Source: JBLHKT01 sp043101615 (lineage in GTDB: Bacteria > Planctomycetota > Phycisphaerae > Phycisphaerales > UBA1924). From it: a stretch of 64,000 bases of DNA. The position numbers were made by a program, and so were the translations under genes. How positions within the stretch are numbered: the first letter of the stretch is position 1; every line of letters starts with the position of its first letter. The notes under the pieces are model-generated. The model was not told the origin of the DNA. It ran no database searches and saw only the letters and a list, made by a program, of their open reading frames with translations. The DNA lies in the NCBI GenBank assembly GCA_043101615.1, contig JBICID010000069.1:1-64000 (forward strand), in the 5' to 3' direction. Below are positions 39,389 through 51,062 of the stretch, one piece after another.

Positions 39389-41380
39389 ATGGCCGGAGGA
39401 TCCAGCCGAACTCGGACCGCCACGGACGGGCTCACGCACGCCGCCCCGGGCACGATCCAGCGCCTGTCGGCCCTGCTGGTGAACCAGATCGCCGCGGGCG
39501 AGGTCATCGAGCGACCCGCGAGCGTGGTGAAGGAGCTGGTCGAGAACGCCCTGGACGCCGAGGCCACCCGCATCCAGGTGGACCTGGAGGGGGGCGGGGT
39601 CGAGCTGGTGCGGGTGTCCGACGACGGCAAGGGCATCCACGCCGAGGAGCTCCCGCTGGCGCTGGCCCCGCACGCCACGAGCAAGATCAGCATCGCCGAG
39701 GACCTGGACCGCATCGCGACGATGGGCTTCCGCGGGGAGGCGGTCGCGTCGATCGCGAGCGTGAGCCGGCTGCGGATCCGCTCGCGTGCCCGCGGGGTGG
39801 ACGCGGGTGCGGAGATCGAGGCCGCGGGCGACGAGACGGGCCCGGTGCGACCGGCGTCGAGCCCGGTGGGCACGACGGTCGAGTGCCGCAATCTGTTCTT
39901 CAACACGCCGGCCCGGCGCAAGTTCCTGCGGACCACGCAGACCGAGCAGGGGCGCTGCCTGGACTGGGTCCGCGACCTGGCGATGGCCCACCCCGCGGTC
40001 GGGTTCCGCGTGACCGCGGACGGGACCGCCAGGCTGGACGTGCCGCCGAACCAGTCCCCGCGCGAGCGGGCCCTGGCCCTGATCGGGTCCGAGCTGGAGG
40101 AGCAGCTGCTCGAGGTGCACCACGACGGGCAGTTCGACAATCGCGGGATCACGATCTGGGGGCTCGTGGGGCTGCCCAGCATCGCGCGCGCCACCGCCCG
40201 GGCCCAGCACGTGTTCCTGAACGGGCGCGTGCTGCGCGACAAGACCGTGCAGCACGCCCTGCGCGAGGCGTACCGCGGGCTGATCGAGCCGGGGCGGTAC
40301 CCCACCGCGGTGCTCATGCTGGAGGTCCCGCCAGGGGCCGTGGACGTGAACGTGCACCCCGCCAAGCTGGAGGTGCGATTCCGTGACCAGTCGATGGTGC
40401 ACTCGGCGGTGCTGCGGAGCGTCCGCGAGGCGCTGCGCGGGGCCGACCTGACCCCCAGCGCGCTCGACCGGCTGCCCGGCTTCGCCCGCTCCGGTCTCGG
40501 GAGCGGGATACTGCCGGGGCCCGCGCGCGACGACGGCGAGCGCCGCGCGCTGCGGGAGGTCTCGCCCGAGGAGTTCGCCGAGCACTTCAGGCGCGTGCTC
40601 CCGGGCGCCGGCGACCGGCTGAACTTCGAGAAGCTGCGCGAGGCCCTGGACCCGGTCAACGCGGAGCTGCGGGCCCGCGACGAGCGGGGCGAGGGCGTGG
40701 TCCCCGTCCCGTCCCGCCCCGAGCCGGGCGCGCAGGTCGAGGCCAAGCCGGGCGAGCGGGTGTCGATCGGTCACGAGCTCGCGTCCATGCCCGGCGTGCG
40801 CGCGGTCGAGCGGGTCATGCAGATCCATCGCAGCTACCTGGTCACGCAGGACGAGCGGGGGCTGGTGATCATGGACCAGCACGCCCTGCACGAGCGTGTG
40901 ATGTTCGAGAAGCTGCTGGCCCGGGTCGAGGCCCACGAGCGCCTGGAGAGCCAGCAGCTGCTGACCCCCGCGGTCGTGCCAGTCTCGCGCGAGCAGGCCG
41001 ACCGGGCCGGCGCGCGGGGCCCGCTGCTGGAGCGGCTGGGCATCGAGCTGGACCTGCTCGGGCCGACCACCGTCGGCGTCCGCAGCTTCCCGAGCCTGCT
41101 GTACTCGCGCAGGGTCGAGCCCGAGGCCTTCGTGGGCGAGCTGTTCGAGCGCCTGGAGCACGGCTTCGCGCCCGAGAGCGAGGAGGCCCTGCACGAGGTG
41201 CTCGACATGATGGCCTGCAAGGCCGCGGTCAAGGCGGGCGACACCCTGAGCCCGGACGAGATGGCCGAGATCGTCGCGATGCGGGAGCGTGTGGAACGCA
41301 GCGGCAGCTGCCCGCACGGGCGCCCGACCACCGTCCGCCTCACCATCCCCGAACTCGAAAAACTCTTCGACCGGCGCTAA
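39389..41380 (+). CDS. mutL: DNA mismatch repair protein MutL
   Basis: Mismatch-repair ATPase that links MutS recognition to strand excision. 663 residues: GHKL ATPase motifs IAAGEVIERPASVVKELVEN, DDGKGI, ATSKI and GFRGEA, then the transducer domain. The C-terminal dimer domain holds DQHALHERVMFEKL, matching the endonuclease metal motif DQHA(X)2E(X)4E, plus CPHGRPT near the end. So this is a nicking MutL, as expected in an organism lacking MutH. No mutS is in the window. Confidence 0.95.
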   Translation: MAGGSSRTRTATDGLTHAAPGTIQRLSALLVNQIAAGEVIERPASVVKELVENALDAEATRIQVDLEGGGVELVRVSDDGKGIHAEELPLALAPHATSKISIAEDLDRIATMGFRGEAVASIASVSRLRIRSRARGVDAGAEIEAAGDETGPVRPASSPVGTTVECRNLFFNTPARRKFLRTTQTEQGRCLDWVRDLAMAHPAVGFRVTADGTARLDVPPNQSPRERALALIGSELEEQLLEVHHDGQFDNRGITIWGLVGLPSIARATARAQHVFLNGRVLRDKTVQHALREAYRGLIEPGRYPTAVLMLEVPPGAVDVNVHPAKLEVRFRDQSMVHSAVLRSVREALRGADLTPSALDRLPGFARSGLGSGILPGPARDDGERRALREVSPEEFAEHFRRVLPGAGDRLNFEKLREALDPVNAELRARDERGEGVVPVPSRPEPGAQVEAKPGERVSIGHELASMPGVRAVERVMQIHRSYLVTQDERGLVIMDQHALHERVMFEKLLARVEAHERLESQQLLTPAVVPVSREQADRAGARGPLLERLGIELDLLGPTTVGVRSFPSLLYSRRVEPEAFVGELFERLEHGFAPESEEALHEVLDMMACKAAVKAGDTLSPDEMAEIVAMRERVERSGSCPHGRPTTVRLTIPELEKLFDRR

Positions 41381-41433
41381 CCCCCCCACATTGGGTTTCA
41401 AACAGCCGTGCGACAAGGCGGGTGGTGAGTGAG

Positions 41434-43095
41434 TCAGTTGGAGTGGGGGGCGCTGAGCACCACCGGGACGACGCTGGTCTTGCCGTTGTCGATGGTCCAC
41501 GCGGCCTCGGTCTCGACGCGTGTGACCTCGAGCCCGAGGGCCTCGAGCTGGTCGATCGCCAGCCCGGCCTCGGGGCGTCCGGGCTCCACGCCGTCGCGGA
41601 CCAGCAGCAGGTAGCGGTGGTATTCGCCGCTCCGCAGGCCCTCGGCGAGCGTCTCGATCGGCTCGGGCGTGGTGTGCGGGGTGTCGGAGGTGTTGGCGGG
41701 CCCGGCCCAGGGGGTGACGGGCACGCCCAGGGCGATCTCCATGCCCGGCTGCCACAGGTCGTACGAGCCGACGAGGCCGGGGCGTACGAGGGGTGCGTCG
41801 GCCTCTCGTATCGTGAGCAGCTCGCGCGCCATGGCACGGAAGGAGCGGTCTGACGAGCCCCACTCGCGCCCGTAGGAGTACCACACCGCCTGGGCGACGG
41901 CGAGCATCACGATCACGACGAGGCAGAACTCGCGCGGCTTCTCCCTGGGGCGGTCGCGGGTCTCGTCGATCCGCTGCACCAGCCACCACCCGCCCAGCAG
42001 CCCGAGCGCGGGCCAGACGGGGGTGAGGTAGCGCACCACGCCCTTGGTGGTCAGGCTAAAGGCCACGAAGGAGGCCAGCACCCAGGCCAGCACGATCCAG
42101 CCGCCCCAGCCGAGGCGCCGGCGGCCCGGCGGGCGCTGGGTGACCAGGCGCCAGAGGGCGAGCAGCGTCAGCAGGGAGGCCAGGCCGGCGCCGTAGCTCA
42201 TCCCCTCGAGGTACTTGAGCCACGCGTCGGGGACGAGCAGGCGGAGGTTCTCGCCGGACTCGGTCGAGACCGCTGCGGCGACTGCGTCGGGCCCGATGCG
42301 GGCCGCGACGGCGCGCGACCAGAGCCAGACCGCGCCGAGCCCGGCGCCGGCGCACGCGAGCGTCAGGCCCCAGGCGAGGGCGACGCGCCGGGCCCGGCGG
42401 GCGACCGGGTCGTCTGAGAAGAACGCCCCGACGGAGATCCCGACGGGCACGGCGCACCCGATGACGAGCAGGCCCGCGGGCCCCTTGGCCAGGGCCGCGA
42501 GGGCGCTGCAGGCCAGGGCGAGGGCCACGCCGGCGAGGCGTTCGCCGACGCTGCGCCCGAGCAGGGCGTGCCCGCAGGAGGCGACGGTGCCGGCGACGGT
42601 GGGGATGAGAAGCACGTCGAGCTCGCCGATGCGTGAGGAGCGGACGAAGAGGACGCCGGTGCCGGCCAGGGCGGCGCTCCAGAGGGCCATCCTGTGCGCG
42701 AGCTCGCGCGGGTGCGTGCTTCCCTGGTCGGGCTGCTCGTCGCGATCGAACCAGAGCACACGCCCGGCCCAGTAGGTGGCCGCGATGCCGAGCAGGCCCG
42801 ACAGGGCGGCGACGAGGCGGAGGTCAAAGAGGGTGGGGCTCGGGGGCCCGGCGAGCCGGGAGCGGGCCTCGGCGGCGACCAGCGTGGCCCAGTAGATGAG
42901 TGGGGGCTTGGCGAGGTAGGGCTCGCCGTGGATCGTGGGCACGATCCAGTCGCCCCGGTCGCTCATGTCCATCGCGGTCAGGAGGCGGATGCCCTCCTGC
43001 CAGTTGGTCACGTCGTGGGTGTCGAGGCCGACGAGGTACGCCAGGGCGAAGGCGGCCAGGACCGCGGGCACGGGATGTCGCTGGATCCACCGCAC
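41434..43095 (-). CDS. ArnT/PMT-type membrane glycosyltransferase
   Basis: GT83-like lipid-linked sugar transferase of 553 residues with about eleven membrane helices. The first periplasmic loop has the family acidic residue region (YLVGLDTHDVTNWQEGIRL) and GEPYLAKPPLIYW, typical of ArnT-like enzymes. The target (lipid A, glycolipid or protein) is unknown. The C-terminal 130 residues are soluble. GTG at 43095 follows TACCGT by 8 bases. It begins 19 bases after the pgk stop, so it may also be read from the atp-pgk transcript. Confidence 0.85.
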   Translation of the reverse strand: MRWIQRHPVPAVLAAFALAYLVGLDTHDVTNWQEGIRLLTAMDMSDRGDWIVPTIHGEPYLAKPPLIYWATLVAAEARSRLAGPPSPTLFDLRLVAALSGLLGIAATYWAGRVLWFDRDEQPDQGSTHPRELAHRMALWSAALAGTGVLFVRSSRIGELDVLLIPTVAGTVASCGHALLGRSVGERLAGVALALACSALAALAKGPAGLLVIGCAVPVGISVGAFFSDDPVARRARRVALAWGLTLACAGAGLGAVWLWSRAVAARIGPDAVAAAVSTESGENLRLLVPDAWLKYLEGMSYGAGLASLLTLLALWRLVTQRPPGRRRLGWGGWIVLAWVLASFVAFSLTTKGVVRYLTPVWPALGLLGGWWLVQRIDETRDRPREKPREFCLVVIVMLAVAQAVWYSYGREWGSSDRSFRAMARELLTIREADAPLVRPGLVGSYDLWQPGMEIALGVPVTPWAGPANTSDTPHTTPEPIETLAEGLRSGEYHRYLLLVRDGVEPGRPEAGLAIDQLEALGLEVTRVETEAAWTIDNGKTSVVPVVLSAPHSN

Positions 43096-43103
43096 GGGTC
43101 CTC

Positions 43104-43109
43104 ACGGTA
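43104..43109 (-). promoter_or_regulatory. -10-like TACCGT before the glycosyltransferase gene
   Basis: TACCGT, 8 bases from the GTG at 43095. It lies in the short gap after pgk; weaker than the other examples. Confidence 0.35.
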
Positions 43110-43114
43110 CCGGC

Positions 43115-44332
43115 TCAGGCGTCGTCGAGCAGCTCGACGGCCTCGAAGGCCTTGCCCTCGAGCATCTCGAGCGAGGCCCCGCCCCCGGTCGACACGTGGG
43201 TGAGCGCGTCGGCGACGCCGAACTTCTCGGCGGCGGCGGCCGAGTCGCCCCCGCCGACGATGGTCGTGCCGCCCGCCTCGGTGCACCGGGCGCAGGCCTT
43301 GGCGACCGCCATGGTGCCGACCATGAAGGGCTTCCACTCGAAGACGCCCATGGGCCCGTTCCAGATCACGGTCTTGGCGCCCTGCACGATGCGGGCGTAG
43401 TGGGCCTGGGTCTTGGGCCCGATGTCCAGGCCCATGAAGCCGTCCCTGATCTCCTCGTCGAAGACCTCGATGTCGCCGGACTGCTCGGCGAACTGGGTCG
43501 AGCAGACGTGGTCTGTGGGGAGGTGCAGGTCGGTCTTCTCGCGTGCGGCCTGGTCGATGATGGTGCGGGCGGTGTTGAGCTGGTCGCTCTCGACGCGCGA
43601 GGTGCCCACGGGCTTGCCCAGCGCCTGCAGGAAGGTGTAGGCCATCGCGCCGCCGATCAGGATCGTGTCGGCCTTGGGCAGCAGGTTCTCGATCGCTGGC
43701 AGCTTGTCGGAGACCTTGGCCCCGCCGAGGATGACGACGAAGGGGCGGTGCGGGTCGCGCAGGGCGTCGCTGAGGAAGCGGATCTCCTTCTCGACGAGGA
43801 AGCCGCTGACGCGGGGCTTGCCGTCCATCGCGCGCGGCGCGGCGACCATCGAGGCGTGGGGGCGGTGGCAGGTGCCGAAGGCGTCGTTGACGTAGGCGTC
43901 GGCTCCCTCGGCCAGCCTGGCGCCGAAGTCCGGGTCGCCCTTGGTCTCGGCCTTGTGGAACCGCAGGTTCTCGAGCAGCAGCACGTCGCCGTCGCGCATG
44001 CCGGCGATGGCCTTCTTCGCGTCCCCGTCCACGCAGTCGTGCGAGGGGAAGGCGACCGGGGTGCCCAGCAGCTCGCCCAGGCGCGTCGCGACGGGCTCGA
44101 GCGAGTGCTCCGCCTCGTAGCCGGTGCCCTCCGGGCGACCCAGGTGGCTCATCAGCACGGCCCGCCCGCCCCGGTCGATCACGGACCGGATGGTGGGCAG
44201 CGCGGCCTGGATGCGACGGTCGTCGGTGATCTGCCTGCCCTCGGGGCCGCCCTTGAGCGGGACGTTGAAGTCCACGCGGATCAGCACGGTGAGGCCGGAC
44301 ACGTCCACGGCGTCGATCGTCTTCTTGGCCAT
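43115..44332 (-). CDS. pgk: Phosphoglycerate kinase
   Basis: Glycolytic/gluconeogenic enzyme making ATP from 1,3-bisphosphoglycerate. 405 residues: LIRVDFNVPLKGG at the start, SHLGRPEG, GGAKVSDKLPAIENLL, NGPMGVFEW and GGGDSAAAAEKFG near the end. ATG at 44332 follows AAGGAG by 9 bases; an in-frame GTG 9 bases upstream is too close to that site. It stands exactly where atpA, atpG and atpD would be expected after atpH (83-base gap). Confidence 0.95.
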   Translation of the reverse strand: MAKKTIDAVDVSGLTVLIRVDFNVPLKGGPEGRQITDDRRIQAALPTIRSVIDRGGRAVLMSHLGRPEGTGYEAEHSLEPVATRLGELLGTPVAFPSHDCVDGDAKKAIAGMRDGDVLLLENLRFHKAETKGDPDFGARLAEGADAYVNDAFGTCHRPHASMVAAPRAMDGKPRVSGFLVEKEIRFLSDALRDPHRPFVVILGGAKVSDKLPAIENLLPKADTILIGGAMAYTFLQALGKPVGTSRVESDQLNTARTIIDQAAREKTDLHLPTDHVCSTQFAEQSGDIEVFDEEIRDGFMGLDIGPKTQAHYARIVQGAKTVIWNGPMGVFEWKPFMVGTMAVAKACARCTEAGGTTIVGGGDSAAAAEKFGVADALTHVSTGGGASLEMLEGKAFEAVELLDDA

Positions 44333-44416
44333 CGGGCTCACTCCTTGTCGGAGGACCCGTCGCCCGAGTCCCCCTGTGCTGTGTCAGGTCGCGCGGTGTG
44401 CGGCGCGGCGCCGGGC

Positions 44417-45037
44417 TTACTCGGGGGTCTCGCCGGGGCCCTGCTCGAGGATGCGGTCGAAGCGGGAACGCATGCTGGCCGCGCCCTCGCGCGTCAGGCG
44501 GTCCTTGATCTGGCGGAGCTGCGAGCGGACGGAGCCGTCGATCAGCCGGTCGCCCATGCGGAGCTTGATGCCCCCGATCATGCTGGCGTCGGTGTAGGGG
44601 TGGACGATCGCGTCCTTGCCGATGGCGGCCGACAGGCGGGCCTTGACGTCCGCCACGGCCGAGGCGTCCATGGGGGCGGCGGTGAAGACGTCGACCTCGA
44701 CGCGCCCGTAGCTGTCCTGCACGATCTGGTCGAAGGCCGCGGCGATCGCGGGCAGATGGGCCAGGCGCCCCTTCTGGTTGACCAGGCGCAGGAACTTGAG
44801 GGTGAGCGGGGAGCAGCGACCCTCGAAGATGGACACGAGCGAGGCGTCGCGCCGCTTGGCGTCGATCACGCGCGAGGCGAGGAACTCGCCGAAGGTCTTG
44901 TCGTGGCGCGCGACCTCCAGGATGTCCTCCAGCTCGCCCAGGATCTCCTCGGCCTGCGCGGCCCCGTCGGTCAGCTCGAACAGGCTGGACGCGTACACGC
45001 GAGCGAGGGCGTCGGGCTGGGAGTCGGTCAGGGGCAT
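44417..45037 (-). CDS. atpH: ATP synthase F1 delta subunit
   Basis: Stalk subunit linking F1 to the b subunits. 206 residues; starts with ALARVYASSLFELT, typical of delta, and has the C-terminal KLRMGDRLIDGSVRSQL block. GGAG precedes the ATG at 45037. Last ATP synthase gene of this cluster; alpha, gamma, beta and epsilon are absent. Confidence 0.9.
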   Translation of the reverse strand: MPLTDSQPDALARVYASSLFELTDGAAQAEEILGELEDILEVARHDKTFGEFLASRVIDAKRRDASLVSIFEGRCSPLTLKFLRLVNQKGRLAHLPAIAAAFDQIVQDSYGRVEVDVFTAAPMDASAVADVKARLSAAIGKDAIVHPYTDASMIGGIKLRMGDRLIDGSVRSQLRQIKDRLTREGAASMRSRFDRILEQGPGETPE

Positions 45038-45101
45038 GGCGGGCTCCGGTCGAGTCGGGCGTGGGTGCTGGATCGAGAGGCGGGGAGTGGGGGGTGGGGG
45101 G

Positions 45102-45695
45102 TCAGGCCTTGGCCTGGAGCTCCGCCAGCGACTCGTCCACCAGCTTCTTCTGGTCCGCGGCTGAGATCTCACGCGTCAGGATCTTGCCGGCCATGGTGGT
45201 CGCGAGGTTGACCGACTCGGCGTAGATCTCGGCGATCGCGGCCTTCTTGGCCGTCTCGATCTCGGACTTGGCCTTGGCGCGCATCTCGGTCAGCTCGGCG
45301 TCGGCCTTGGCCTTGAGCTGCCTGGCGAGCTCGGCCTGCTGGGACCTGGTCTCCTCGATCATCCGCTGGCTCTCGGCCCGGGCCTCGGCCAGGTTCTTCT
45401 CGTACTGGTCCAGGGCGTCCTTGGCCTGCTGGCGCTCGGACTCGGCGGCGGCGAGATCCTCGCGGATCTTGGCGGCGCGGGCGTCGAGGCCGTCGGTGAT
45501 CTTGGGCCAGACGAACAGCCACAGGAAGACGAACACGATGGTGAAGGTGATCAGGGCCGTGATCGCTGAGGCGACGCCCTGCTTGGCGTCGGCGATGGGG
45601 GACGCGGCTTCCTCATCGGCGGCCATCGCGAGGGTCGGCAGCGCCATCGCCAGCGCCATGGTCGAACGGTTCACGAGGTGGCGGACAGTGTGCAT
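45102..45695 (-). CDS. atpF: ATP synthase F0 subunit b with signal-like N-terminus
   Basis: Peripheral stalk subunit, 197 residues. Residues about 1-32 look like a cleavable signal peptide (ALAMALPTLAMAADEEAA), unusual for subunit b. The membrane helix follows at about 48-72 (TALITFTIVFVFLWLFVWP), then the long charged helix (AAKIREDLAAAESERQQAKD) and the delta-binding end. GGGAG precedes the ATG at 45695. A strong hairpin (45728-45757) separates it from atpE. Confidence 0.9.
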   Translation of the reverse strand: MHTVRHLVNRSTMALAMALPTLAMAADEEAASPIADAKQGVASAITALITFTIVFVFLWLFVWPKITDGLDARAAKIREDLAAAESERQQAKDALDQYEKNLAEARAESQRMIEETRSQQAELARQLKAKADAELTEMRAKAKSEIETAKKAAIAEIYAESVNLATTMAGKILTREISAADQKKLVDESLAELQAKA

Positions 45696-45727
45696 CGGTG
45701 GCTCCCGTGCTGGGGGTCGGGTGGAAA

Positions 45728-45757
45728 GCGTGTGCGGGCCGCTGGGCCCGCACACGC
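45728..45757 (-). promoter_or_regulatory. Intercistronic hairpin between atpE and atpF
   Basis: Perfect 13-bp stem GCGTGTGCGGGCC/GGCCCGCACACGC with a 4-base loop, 14 bases after the atpE stop on the minus strand. Only a weak CTTTCC follows. It probably protects or partly terminates the atpE message, allowing more c subunit than b. Confidence 0.75.
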
Positions 45758-45771
45758 GTAAAGAAGATCGA

Positions 45772-46083
45772 TCAGCCGAGGGCGACCAGCAGGCCGACGA
45801 CGACCGCGAAGAGGGTCGCGCCCTCGATCAGGGCCGCGGCGAGGATCATGTTGGTGCCGATCGGGCCGCCGGCCTCGGGCTGGCGGGCGATGCCCTCCAC
45901 GGCGCCGCGGCCGACCATGCCGATGCCCAGGCCGCCGCCGATGATGGCGAGGCCGGCGCCGACGGCGCCGAGGCCCTTGCCGATGCCCTCGATCGCGGGG
46001 GCGGGGGTCTGCGCCAGGGCGGGGTCGGAGAGAACGGCGAGGGCCGCGAGGGCGACCACGGACTTCATGACGATGCTCTTCAT
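45772..46083 (-). CDS. atpE: ATP synthase F0 subunit c with signal-like N-terminus
   Basis: Ring subunit, 103 residues, about 25 longer than a minimal c subunit. Residues about 1-24 resemble a signal peptide (SVVALAALAVLSDPALAQ). Helix 1 has the Gly-rich GLAIIGGGLGIGMVGRGAVEG, the polar loop is RQPEA, and helix 2 carries the ion-binding Glu in AALIEGATLFA. Gly after that Glu, not Ser, suggests proton coupling. GAAGGGA precedes the ATG at 46083; a second Met five codons on is possible. Confidence 0.9.
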   Translation of the reverse strand: MKSIVMKSVVALAALAVLSDPALAQTPAPAIEGIGKGLGAVGAGLAIIGGGLGIGMVGRGAVEGIARQPEAGGPIGTNMILAAALIEGATLFAVVVGLLVALG

Positions 46084-46226
46084 GGGATCTGTCCCTTCGA
46101 TGCGTGTGGCCCACTGTCGGGGCGTTGGGTCTGTCGGGGAGGACTCTGCCGGGAAAAGTCGGGAATCCGGCTCAAACCGGCCTGCGTGCCTCCCCGCGGG
46201 GCCCGAGGCCGAACCAATCACATGTC

Positions 46227-47183
46227 TCAGGCGAGGCCGGCGCTCGCGGCTCCGGCCACCTTGTCAACCGTCTCGTCGTACCCGTGGTGGGTGTCGTGAT
46301 CCTCTTCGTGCCCGTGGTGGCTGAGAAGGCTGATGAAGACCGTCGTGAGGAACATGAACACGAACGCCTGCAGGAAGGCGACGAAGATCTCAAGAAAGTA
46401 GATCGCGACCGCGCCGATGACGCTCACCACCGACACCGGCACGCCTACCGCGAGGCCCTTGCTGAGCGACATCGGCACGAAGCCGATCAGCACCGCGACC
46501 AGGATGTGGCCCGCGGTCATGTTCGCGAACAGTCGGATGGCCAGCGCGATGGGCTTGATGAAGGTGCCGAGGATCTCGATCGGGATCATCAGCGGCCAGA
46601 CGAAGATGGGGGCCCCGGCCGTAAGGTGCTTGACGTACCCGCCGACGCCCAGCTCCTTGACGCCCGCGAGGTTGATGACCACGCCGGCGATGGCGGCCAG
46701 CACGCCGGTGACCCAGATCGACTGGGTCGCGGTGCCGCCGATGAAGGCGGTGTGGGCCTTCTTCATCTCAGGGACGAGGAAGTGGTTGAGGTCGAGAAGT
46801 GGCACCAGCCCGAGCAGGTTGTTGAGCAGGATGAAGAAGAAGATCGAGAGCAGGAACGGGGCGTAGGCCCGGGTCCGCCCGTGCAGCAGGGGCTCGATCG
46901 TGTTCTTCATCAGGTACTCGCAGATCACCTCGACCATGTGGGCCAGCGGGTTGCGAGTGATGTAGCGGTCGTGCCCCTGGCCCTCGTCGCCGGTCTTGAC
47001 CTGGTTGCCGACCCAGAGGCCCAGCACGATCAGCAGCGCCGCGACGAGCACCATGTTGGTCTGGATCGCCGACCACACCCAGAAGCCGTCCTCGTTCGCG
47101 ATCAGCTTGTGGTTGATCACGTGCTCGACCGGGTTGGCCGCGCCCAGCAGGGGCAGCTTCGGCATCGTCAGCAGGGGGTTCAT
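46227..47183 (-). CDS. atpB: ATP synthase F0 subunit a
   Basis: Proton-channel subunit, 318 residues. The essential Arg lies in ALAIRLFANMTAGH. About six membrane helices, including FLLSIFFFILLNNLLGLVP. The C-terminal 30 residues are His/Asp-rich (SHHGHEEDHDTHHG), an unusual tail that could bind metal. The start overlaps the atpI stop (ATGA). Confidence 0.95.
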   Translation of the reverse strand: MNPLLTMPKLPLLGAANPVEHVINHKLIANEDGFWVWSAIQTNMVLVAALLIVLGLWVGNQVKTGDEGQGHDRYITRNPLAHMVEVICEYLMKNTIEPLLHGRTRAYAPFLLSIFFFILLNNLLGLVPLLDLNHFLVPEMKKAHTAFIGGTATQSIWVTGVLAAIAGVVINLAGVKELGVGGYVKHLTAGAPIFVWPLMIPIEILGTFIKPIALAIRLFANMTAGHILVAVLIGFVPMSLSKGLAVGVPVSVVSVIGAVAIYFLEIFVAFLQAFVFMFLTTVFISLLSHHGHEEDHDTHHGYDETVDKVAGAASAGLA

Positions 47184-47644
47184 CCGGCAACCTCCGTGGT
47201 CGGCGTCAGTGCGCCGGTCGGTTCAGCGTCCTTGATCGAGGCCCCGCGCAGCAGGGGCGTCACCACCATCATCTCGGCGATCAGAGCCGCCAGTGCGCCC
47301 GCCAGGAAGACGCCGAACAGCCACGGGCGGTCCGCGTTCGTCGCCAGCGCCAGCGCCAGCGCGGCCCCCAGGCCGACGAGCATCCGCACGCTCGCGGCGA
47401 ACACCTGCTGCATCGCCGCGGTCAGCGGGGCGACCTCTCGTTTCATGAGCCAGGGGGCCATGCCCGCCATGGAGCCCGCGATTGCGCACAGCAGGCCCAT
47501 CGGGCCGGTCGAGGCGGGCTGAACCCCCGCCAGCCAGCACGCCAGTGCGCCCAGGCCGGCGAACACGATGGTCGCGCCGCACACCGCCGCCGTCAGCCTC
47601 ACCGTGGGGATCGGGATCAGCGTTGGGGGGTTGTGGGTGGACAT
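47180..47644 (-). CDS. AtpI-like membrane protein of the ATP synthase cluster
   Basis: 154 residues with four predicted membrane helices; position and size match the poorly conserved AtpI proteins, thought to aid c-ring assembly or Mg transport. LAALIAEMMVVTPLLRG near the end is AtpI-like. ATG at 47644 is the first start before the hydrophobic part. Overlaps atpB by 4 bases. Confidence 0.7.
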   Translation of the reverse strand: MSTHNPPTLIPIPTVRLTAAVCGATIVFAGLGALACWLAGVQPASTGPMGLLCAIAGSMAGMAPWLMKREVAPLTAAMQQVFAASVRMLVGLGAALALALATNADRPWLFGVFLAGALAALIAEMMVVTPLLRGASIKDAEPTGALTPTTEVAG

Positions 47645-47784
47645 GCGTGCCGGGGTCTCTCGGGGCGATGACAGGGGGGGCGAGTTTCCCGTCACACCGG
47701 ATCGGGTGCGGCCGGGCCGCAACGGTGTTCGGGGCGGGAAGAATAGCGTCCTCCAAACCCCGCGGCGAGCGATCCCACCGCCCT

Positions 47785-48069
47785 TTATCCCCGCTTTTTC
47801 CCCCCGGGGCCCCGATCCGAGGCGCCGGTCCGGTTCGAGTCACCCCCGGACGATTTGTTCAGCTCCAGCGCCTCCCGGATGAACCGGTACGTGCCCACGA
47901 ACAGCCCCGTCCCGCACCCGATCAGCAGCCATCGGGGCGTGGTCCCGGCGAAGTAGTCCACCGCGAACCCCATCATCCCGAACCCGATGGTGCCGTACAC
48001 CACGTTCAGGGCGATCACCCACGCCTTGGCCTGGTTGGAGTAGTCGTTCTTGCGGTCCGGATCACCCAT
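47785..48069 (-). CDS. AtpZ/AtpI-family small membrane protein
   Basis: 94 residues with two membrane helices (ALNVVYGTIGFGMMGFAVDY and LLIGCGTGLFVGTYRF), the AtpZ/AtpI pattern. The C-terminus is polar. GGAG precedes the ATG at 48069. It starts 34 bases after the alaS stop, so alaS and the atp genes may be co-transcribed. Confidence 0.75.
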   Translation of the reverse strand: MGDPDRKNDYSNQAKAWVIALNVVYGTIGFGMMGFAVDYFAGTTPRWLLIGCGTGLFVGTYRFIREALELNKSSGGDSNRTGASDRGPGGKKRG

Positions 48070-48103
48070 GCCGGGCTCCCAGCGAGCCTTCGGGGCGGCT
48101 CGT

Positions 48104-51007
<2,904 letters not shown>

Positions 51008-51050
51008 GCGGGGCTCCTCAGGCAGAAACTCGGGGGGCTCGCCACCATGC

Positions 51051-51056
51051 TACGCT
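51051..51056 (+). promoter_or_regulatory. -10-like TACGCT before holB
   Basis: TACGCT, 6 bases from the ATG at 51063 (GACCCC between), no Shine-Dalgarno. The overlapping TAGCAT on the other strand (51049-51054) could serve alaS, which has a leader with a Shine-Dalgarno. Confidence 0.5.
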
Positions 51057-51062
51057 GACCCC

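Noticed and set aside
42935..45211. 758-codon open frame antisense to pgk and atpH
   Set aside because: Shadow frame opposite well-defined genes.
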